9,879 nucleotides of DNA. Source: DAOTXL01 sp034434895. GTDB taxonomy: Bacteria; Chloroflexota; Anaerolineae; JAAYZQ01. The stretch is taken from positions 1 through 9,879 of the forward strand of contig DAOTYI010000025.1 of NCBI GenBank assembly GCA_034434895.1, in the 5' to 3' direction. The notes beneath the pieces were generated by a model, which was given only the letters and a program-made list of their open reading frames with translations, was not told the origin of the DNA and searched no databases. Position numbers and translations under genes: made by a program. Of this stretch, positions 5,883 through 9,879 are shown in pieces; position 1 is the first letter of the stretch, and each line of letters begins with the position of its first letter.

Positions 5883-6800
5883 TCAGGGGTGGGCAGTGCA
5901 TGGGCCTTCTGCTTCCAGTCTGTCCAGATAACGAAAGATGTGTTCAATGTACCGCTCGAAGGTGTCCAGTTCTTCCACGGCAGTCTTGTAGAGCAAGGCG
6001 TAGTCAATATCCCAATAGAGATGCACCAGCACGTTGCGCATGCCGGCCATCGTCTCCAGTTTCTTACCCAGGTCAGCAGGCACAACCCCCTTCTCCCGCA
6101 GAATCTTTCCCACTTCCCTGTATTCCTGGGGTACACCCAACCCCGTCCTGACAATCACGTGTCGCCCCAGGTCGAGGGCTGCCTCGATGGCAATGCGCAG
6201 ATAGTGTTCGGAGAGCGCCCGGCTGCGCCTGTCCGCCTGATACCTCTCCTGGCCCATCTCCTCCAGGTTCAAGGCATGCAGTTCGTGGACGGCATCCCGC
6301 ATCAGAAACACAAACCGCTCAATTCGCTCTTTGTCTATCATATTGACCTTCCCCATAGCGCCCCGACGGGCCAATTGCCCCGTCACCTCCCAGTTCTCCT
6401 GTCGCCATGCGGCCAGGTCAGCGTGACGTGCCAGCACCCGTTCCTCCCAGCCCGCCGCGCCCTCCTCAGTCAGGATGCGCAGTCCGCTGAGCACCACGCG
6501 GGCCTGCAGGGATAGCGGCACCTGGTTTAGCAGCACCAGGTCTATGTTATCAGCCTGAAAGAGCTGGCACAGGTCTCTGTACAGATCATTGTAGCAGGTG
6601 AGCCAGTCGTGCAGCTCCGGGGAGGGCAGAACAGCGATGTCCAGGTCACTCAGGCGGCTGCCGGGATCCTGCAGGGCCGATCCAAAGAGGTAGGCCGCCT
6701 GCACATCGTGCCTGTGCAGCAGGCCATGCAATGCCGGGATCATCGCCCGTACCTCGGCCGGGTTGAATTGTCTGGGATTCAAGCACAGATCAACACGCAT
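5883..6800 (-). CDS. Fused MntA-HepT type protein (nucleotidyltransferase plus HEPN RNase in one ORF)
   Basis: The 305-residue protein joins two domains that are normally separate genes. Residues ~20-110 are an MNT nucleotidyltransferase with G40-S41-X10-D52-L-D54 and a likely third acidic residue D87 in N-I-D-L-V. A linker of ~40 residues follows. Residues ~154-295 are a HepT (DUF86-type) HEPN domain with the full active-site motif R255-N-V-L-V-H260-L-Y262. In characterised MntA-HepT pairs the MNT protein AMPylates the tyrosine of R-X4-H-X-Y to silence the RNase, so this ORF holds antitoxin and toxin together. Family knowledge supports the domain roles; cis-neutralisation is inferred. The ATG at 6800 has a weak AGGCAGG upstream; Met20 (6743) is an alternative start. 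An internal start at 6341 could give free HEPN domain. It overlaps the glycosyltransferase remnant by 11 bases. Confidence 0.87.
   Translation of the reverse strand: MRVDLCLNPRQFNPAEVRAMIPALHGLLHRHDVQAAYLFGSALQDPGSRLSDLDIAVLPSPELHDWLTCYNDLYRDLCQLFQADNIDLVLLNQVPLSLQARVVLSGLRILTEEGAAGWEERVLARHADLAAWRQENWEVTGQLARRGAMGKVNMIDKERIERFVFLMRDAVHELHALNLEEMGQERYQADRRSRALSEHYLRIAIEAALDLGRHVIVRTGLGVPQEYREVGKILREKGVVPADLGKKLETMAGMRNVLVHLYWDIDYALLYKTAVEELDTFERYIEHIFRYLDRLEAEGPCTAHP
6339..6354 (-). promoter_or_regulatory. Internal ribosome-binding site and start codon before the HEPN half of the fusion
   Basis: GGGGAAGG (6354-6347) lies five bases before an in-frame ATG (6341-6339), which opens MIDKERIERFVFLMRDAV, exactly where stand-alone HepT proteins begin. 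This site is better than the one before the fusion's own start. It is either a relic of a former two-gene arrangement or a working second start giving a ~152-residue toxin. Confidence 0.5.
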
Positions 6801-6989
6801 GGATACCTGCCTTCACCTGCTCATGGAGGGCGCGCGTGCTCATCACCGCCGTGAAGTTCAGGCCATCGGGAACGGGTAGAGGCGGGCCAGAATGTCGCGG
6901 CGGATGAGGCGCATCCCGCCGGCGCTATCGGAGGTCAGCCGGTTGCCGATAAGGCTGATCGGCGTGGCAAAGAAGCGGTTGCCCAACAT
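6790..6989 (-). pseudogene. Remnant of a family 2 glycosyltransferase (dolichyl-phosphate-mannose synthase-like)
   Basis: From 6989 the minus strand reads LGNRFFATPISLIGNRLTSD, then S-A-G-G-M-R-L-I-R-R-D-I-L-A-R-L-Y-P and a TGA at 6858-6860. One frame over, starting near 6863, it goes on as D-G-L-N-F-T-A-V-M-S-T-R-A-L-H-E. Joined, this matches the middle of GT2 enzymes with G-M-R-x-I-R-R...L-Y-P-L-P-D-G-L-x-F-T-P-x-M-S-x-R-A, so a frameshift is evident. The N-terminal catalytic region and the C-terminus are both missing. It lies downstream of, and on the same strand as, the O-antigen ligase, which suggests a former polysaccharide cluster. Confidence 0.65.
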
Positions 6990-7004
6990 TCAGCCTCTCC
7001 TGTC

Positions 7005-7093
7005 AGAGCTTGTCTGAAAACCAAGACACAAAAGACACCAAGGGTATTCGTTTCCTTCGTGTTCCTTTGTGGTAAGCTTTTCAGACCGGCTCT
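7005..7093. repeat. Inverted-repeat element at the 3' end of the ligase gene
   Basis: GTCTGAAAA (7012-7020) and TTTTCAGAC (7078-7086) are perfect 9-bp arms, extended by AGAGC (7005-7009) and GCTCT (7089-7093) across a two-base mismatch. The right arm reaches into the ligase stop codon. The interior reads on the minus strand as short near-repeats (ACAAAGGAA, ACGAAGGAA), another style common in dispersed bacterial intergenic repeats. It may serve as a bidirectional stem-loop or be a small mobile repeat. Confidence 0.5.
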
Positions 7094-9189
7094 CAGGGGG
7101 TCTGGCCCTGCAGGCGGGCCAGCTCCGCCTGAGCGTAGGCGTTGTCCGGTTCGATCCGCAGCAGGCGGCTGTACGCCTGGATGGCGTCGGCCACCATCCC
7201 CTGGTCACGATAGAGATCGGCGGCCGCCCGATAGGCCCCCGCCGCCTGGTCATACCTTTTCTGCCCCTCATGGATCAGGCCCAGGGCATAGTATGCCCCC
7301 GCCGCCTGGGGGTCCATCAAGGTGGCGACGGTCAGTTGTGCCACCGCTCCGGCCTCGTCCCCCCGCCCCCACTCCCAGCGCCGCTGTCCTTCGGCAACCA
7401 CCCACTCTACCGGAGCGCCGGCCCGCCGGTATTCTGCCGCTGCGTCCGACAGGCGACCGGCCGCGCGATAGGCCTCGGCCAGGTACAGATGGGCAAAGCG
7501 GTCGCCGGGGTGCTCCGCCACCGCCATCTCCAGGTCCGCCACCCCTTCCGCCGCGGATGTCCGGGCGGCAATCAGGAGGAAAAAGTCGGAGGCCGGGGCG
7601 GTCTGCCGCCCCTCCCAGGCCAGGTAGATCAAAGCCCCCCGGTCCCGCGCCGCCCGCCTTCCGGCCCGCTCATAGAGGGTCAGCGCCTGGAGCGCCCTGG
7701 CCTGGCGCACCTCGATCGGGGCATCCACACTCAGCCAGCCCTGGTTGCGGGCCACGTTGCCCCCATTATGCCACACAATGGGCGATAGCGCCAGGGCAGA
7801 CAGGGCCATCACCAGCAGGCCCACCGCGCCGGCCAGAGCCCTGGACTCCCGGCGGCCCGGCCAGCGGCGGACCGGCAGGGGGGCGGTCAGGCCGGCCTCT
7901 CCCACCACCAGACGCGCCTGGGCCATCCCCAACCCCAGCAGATACCAGGCGGCCAGGCCGGCTCGCCCGGTCAGCACCCCATCGTCAAAGAGGCTGCCCA
8001 GCATCAAAGCGATAAAGCTGCCGCTCAGGCCCAGGGCCAGGTCGCGCTGAGAGGGGGTGCCGGCCACCTTCCAGGCCCGGTGATTGGCCCACAGGAACAG
8101 GACCATCAGGGCCGCAAAGGCGATCAGGCCCGGCACCCCCTGGTCCACCCCCACCTGCAACAGCCGGTTGTGGGCGTTGACCGTCTGGTCCACGGCATAG
8201 TCGAAATAGGGGTAGAGGTGGCGGGCCACCAGGCGGAAGGTATCCAGGCCGACGCCGGTCAGCGGATGGTCACGGATGAGATAAGCGGCCCGTTCCCACA
8301 CCTGCCAGCGGCTGGGATAGAGGTAGGCAAAGCGGGCCACCAGGCCGGGCGCATAGAGCACCAGGCCGGCGAGCAGCCCATACAGGCTCAACAGGGTCCC
8401 CCCCAGCCAGAGATGGCCCCGCCGCAGCCGCCACAGCCCCAGGGCCGGTATGGTCAGCGCCAGGGCCAGGATATCCCCCCGCGATTGGCTCAACAGCAGA
8501 AAGCCGGCCGGGCACACCGTGGCCCCGGCTGCCAGGAAACGGTCTCGCCACCGCCGGGCGGTCAGGGCCAGGCTACAGCCCAGCGGGATAAACAGCACCG
8601 ATGCCCCGGCGGTGATCCCCAGATTCAGCGTCCTGCCTAGGGGATGGGGCAGGCGCTGGAGCCGATCATAGACGCCCGGCAGGGGCAATTTCCTGGTCAA
8701 CTGCGCCCAGTCGGTCTGGAACAGGCCCACGACGCTCAGCGCCACCCCGCCGGCCATAAAGAGGGCCACCGCCTGGTGCAGGCGGGTTGGGCTGTCCACG
8801 GCGTTGACCAGGCCGTAATAGAGGGCAACCCCGGCGATGAGCAGCAACAAAAAGTTCAGGCTGTGGGCCCGGTCCACCGAAGGCCACAGGCTCGCCACCG
8901 CCGTGAGCAGATAGAGGGCGATGGGCAGGTCGAGCACGGTCGGCCGGACCGGCCGCCCCTGCCGCACCAGGCGTAGCAGCCAGAACAGGGCCACCACGCC
9001 CAGGCCGATCCCCGACAGGGGGCCGGGATAGCGCAGGCTCGCCTCCCCAATCGGCGCATAATGGAACAGGCCCTGCTGCCACTGCCACAGGTAGCCACGC
9101 GGAAAGATCAACAACGGCACGGCCAGCAGGAGCCCCAGCGGCTCACCCGCCAGAAGCCTGTCGGCCACGCGGGCCAGGGACCGTTTCAT
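7093..9189 (-). CDS. O-antigen ligase family (Wzy_C/WaaL-like) membrane protein with C-terminal TPR domain
   Basis: The 698-residue protein has about twelve hydrophobic segments between residues 17 and 470 (for example 57-75, 111-130, 138-157, 186-208, 258-281, 386-400, 450-470). The family signatures are S236-R237-G-D-x-L-A and, after a long extracytoplasmic loop, N-A-H340-N-R-L-L-Q-V-G-V-D-Q-G-V-P-G-L; the arginine and histidine correspond to residues needed in WaaL-type ligases. Residues ~485-695 are soluble and TPR-like (L-A-E-A-Y-R-A-A-G-R-L near 570; Y-Y-A-L-G-L-I-H-E-G-Q-K-R-Y near 633; the final repeat near 665-692). It should act at the membrane, joining or polymerising lipid-linked glycans, or glycosylating exported proteins; the acceptor is unknown. 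No strong ribosome-binding site precedes the ATG. It lies 46 bases after the HEPN remnant and may share its transcript. Confidence 0.88.
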   Translation of the reverse strand: MKRSLARVADRLLAGEPLGLLLAVPLLIFPRGYLWQWQQGLFHYAPIGEASLRYPGPLSGIGLGVVALFWLLRLVRQGRPVRPTVLDLPIALYLLTAVASLWPSVDRAHSLNFLLLLIAGVALYYGLVNAVDSPTRLHQAVALFMAGGVALSVVGLFQTDWAQLTRKLPLPGVYDRLQRLPHPLGRTLNLGITAGASVLFIPLGCSLALTARRWRDRFLAAGATVCPAGFLLLSQSRGDILALALTIPALGLWRLRRGHLWLGGTLLSLYGLLAGLVLYAPGLVARFAYLYPSRWQVWERAAYLIRDHPLTGVGLDTFRLVARHLYPYFDYAVDQTVNAHNRLLQVGVDQGVPGLIAFAALMVLFLWANHRAWKVAGTPSQRDLALGLSGSFIALMLGSLFDDGVLTGRAGLAAWYLLGLGMAQARLVVGEAGLTAPLPVRRWPGRRESRALAGAVGLLVMALSALALSPIVWHNGGNVARNQGWLSVDAPIEVRQARALQALTLYERAGRRAARDRGALIYLAWEGRQTAPASDFFLLIAARTSAAEGVADLEMAVAEHPGDRFAHLYLAEAYRAAGRLSDAAAEYRRAGAPVEWVVAEGQRRWEWGRGDEAGAVAQLTVATLMDPQAAGAYYALGLIHEGQKRYDQAAGAYRAAADLYRDQGMVADAIQAYSRLLRIEPDNAYAQAELARLQGQTP

Positions 9190-9210
9190 CTACCGCATCC
9201 AGCCCGGCGC

Positions 9211-9224
9211 CTGCCGGCCGGCAG
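9211..9224. repeat. Perfect 14-bp palindrome between the HEPN remnant and the ligase
   Basis: CTGCCGGCCGGCAG is self-complementary over all 14 bases and sits 22 bases upstream of the ligase start codon. In this GC-rich sequence it may be a protein-binding site or chance; no T-run supports a terminator. Confidence 0.35.
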
Positions 9225-9235
9225 GGAACGCAGCC

Positions 9236-9406
9236 TCATCTTTCACTTCTCTCCCCCAACTCCACATCCCTCACCCCGCTGCGCAACCACTGCGCCAGCG
9301 GCCGGGGGCAACTCCTCCTCACCTGCCCTGCCTGCGCCGCTTCCAGGTCTTCTTCGGCTGTGCGCAACCACCGCTCAGCCTGAAGTTGAATCTTGTCCAG
9401 ACTCAT
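9236..9406 (-). CDS. HEPN-domain protein remnant of 56 residues
   Basis: ATG at 9406 has GGAAGGTG four bases upstream. The product begins MSLDKIQLQAERWLRTAEED and continues L-E-A-A-Q-A, the typical first helix of HEPN (PF05168-type) partners of MNT genes. Full-length members go on with a second helix containing C-F-H-x-Q-Q-A-A-E-K-A-L-K-A. Here the sequence diverges after ~residue 26 into an Arg/Gly-rich tail that overlaps a hairpin repeat containing CCCTCACCCC, and ends at 9236. The HEPN fold cannot be complete, so it is probably a dead toxin gene. It overlaps the upstream MNT gene by 32 bases. Confidence 0.55.
   Translation of the reverse strand: MSLDKIQLQAERWLRTAEEDLEAAQAGQVRRSCPRPLAQWLRSGVRDVELGERSER
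9268..9323. repeat. CCCTCACCCC-type hairpin repeat within the HEPN remnant
   Basis: CCCTCACCCC (9268-9277) is followed by an 8-bp stem with one bulge: GCTG-CGCA (9278-9285) pairs with TGCG-C-CAGC (9291-9299) around a 5-base loop. A GC-rich run then leads to a second CCTCACC (9317-9323). The opening decamer is identical to that of the element at 4460-4469, and like that one it provides the tail of a truncated HEPN ORF. Confidence 0.45.
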
Positions 9407-9740
9407 AGATCACCTTCCCTTCCCCTAGCGCAGTCGCAATCAGGGGCCGATCGCTCATCCAGGCCAGTTCCTCTGGCGTATAGATCAACAGATCAATGTC
9501 TACACCAGGGACCGCTCGATAGATCTCGGCCAGAACAGGGTCATAGCGGTCCAGCCAGTGCAGGTCGGTTTCCTGCACCAGCAGCAGATCCAGGTCACTC
9601 CGACGCGAGGCGTTCTCTCGCGCCAGCGAACCGAATACGACGGCGCGCTTGATCTTACGCCGCTCCATCACCGGCCGCAGTCGGGCAGCCAGCCAGTCCC
9701 ACCACCCCGGCTCGCCAGGCTGAGGCGACCTCTCATCCAT
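9375..9740 (-). CDS. MNT-type nucleotidyltransferase (antitoxin-like)
   Basis: From ATG at 9740 the protein has 121 residues. The core A-V-V-F-G37-S38-L-A-R-E-N-A-S-R-R-S-D49-L-D51-L-L-L shows the canonical G-S-X10-D-x-D motif, and D81/D83 in V-D-I-D-L-L-I-Y offer the third acidic position. This is the minimal nucleotidyltransferase domain of MNT/HEPN modules. The frame stays open upstream to 9875, but that extension (Trp/Arg-rich) does not resemble the family, and GGAGA lies ten bases before the chosen ATG. The gene ends inside the HEPN remnant, in an overlapping arrangement typical of co-translated antitoxin-toxin pairs. Its toxin partner appears broken, so it is either an orphan antitoxin or acts on another HEPN protein. 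Confidence 0.8.
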   Translation of the reverse strand: MDERSPQPGEPGWWDWLAARLRPVMERRKIKRAVVFGSLARENASRRSDLDLLLVQETDLHWLDRYDPVLAEIYRAVPGVDIDLLIYTPEELAWMSDRPLIATALGEGKVIYESGQDSTSG

Positions 9741-9879
9741 CGCCTGTCTCTCCAGCCACTCGGGGCGCTGCTCCACCACCCACGCCGTCAGACAATCCAG
9801 CCCCCGTCTCCGGCTTGCCGAACGGACCGCGTTCCGCCAGCACGGCCATCCCTCCACCAGGGCGCGAAAGCCCAACCGC
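9741..9879. other. Window edge, no gene assigned
   Basis: Two minus-strand frames are open here. One continues the nucleotidyltransferase frame upstream; the other ends at TGA overlapping its ATG and could be the 3' tail of a gene lying beyond the window. Neither can be recognised, and no promoter stands out. Confidence 0.3.

Noticed and set aside
5889..6515. Open plus-strand frame of 208 codons
   Set aside because: Antisense to the MNT-HEPN fusion, whose frame carries both active-site motifs.
7059..8015. Open plus-strand frame of 318 codons
   Set aside because: Antisense to the ligase TPR region; almost entirely Pro/Arg/Gly/Ser, typical of a shadow frame.
9280..9371. 11-bp direct repeat TGCGCAACCAC (9280-9290 and 9361-9371) as a target-site duplication
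   Set aside because: The DNA between the copies includes genuine HEPN coding sequence, so it is not a clean insertion; it might mark a recombination event but could be chance.

Overview
The window looks like accessory chromosome of a GC-rich Chloroflexota bacterium, probably of the Anaerolineae/Caldilineae type. This is an inference from protein style: a very long beta-propeller protein with Asp-box repeats and a Thr-Pro-rich linker, a TPR-tailed O-antigen ligase, several nucleotidyltransferase/HEPN (MNT/HEPN) pairs, and many hairpin-rich intergenic repeats. No rRNA, tRNA or housekeeping gene is present to fix the taxon.

Layout. Bases 1-3603 (+) hold one huge, 5'-truncated gene for a probably exported beta-propeller protein. 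Everything after it reads on the minus strand and converges on it. In transcription order (right to left) this is: an MNT nucleotidyltransferase (9740-9375) overlapping a HEPN gene cut down to its first ~26 family-like residues (9406-9236); an O-antigen ligase/TPR protein (9189-7093); a frameshifted remnant of a family 2 glycosyltransferase (6989-6790); a single-ORF MNT-HEPN fusion (6800-5883); a 144-bp MITE-like element with terminal inverted repeats and a 12-bp target duplication (5800-5657); a decayed HicB-type antitoxin gene (5596-5410); a 52-residue small ORF (5413-5255); a second MNT gene (5205-4819) overlapping by 4 nt a HepT-like gene whose 3' end is replaced by a hairpin repeat (4822-4463); and a SufR-like winged-helix regulator with four spaced cysteines (4300-3632), served by a recognisable sigma-70-type promoter.

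How it fits together. The minus-strand half reads as a surface-polysaccharide locus (ligase plus dead glycosyltransferase) in which toxin-antitoxin modules have accumulated and decayed. Three MNT/HEPN modules of three architectures lie within about 5.3 kb. The only module keeping an evident HEPN R-X4-H-X-Y active site is the fused one, and a good internal ribosome-binding site sits before its toxin half. In both split modules the MNT gene looks intact while the HEPN partner is truncated next to a repeat containing CCCTCACCCC. The regulator is probably an iron-sulfur or redox sensor controlling its own promoter; no suf genes are in view.
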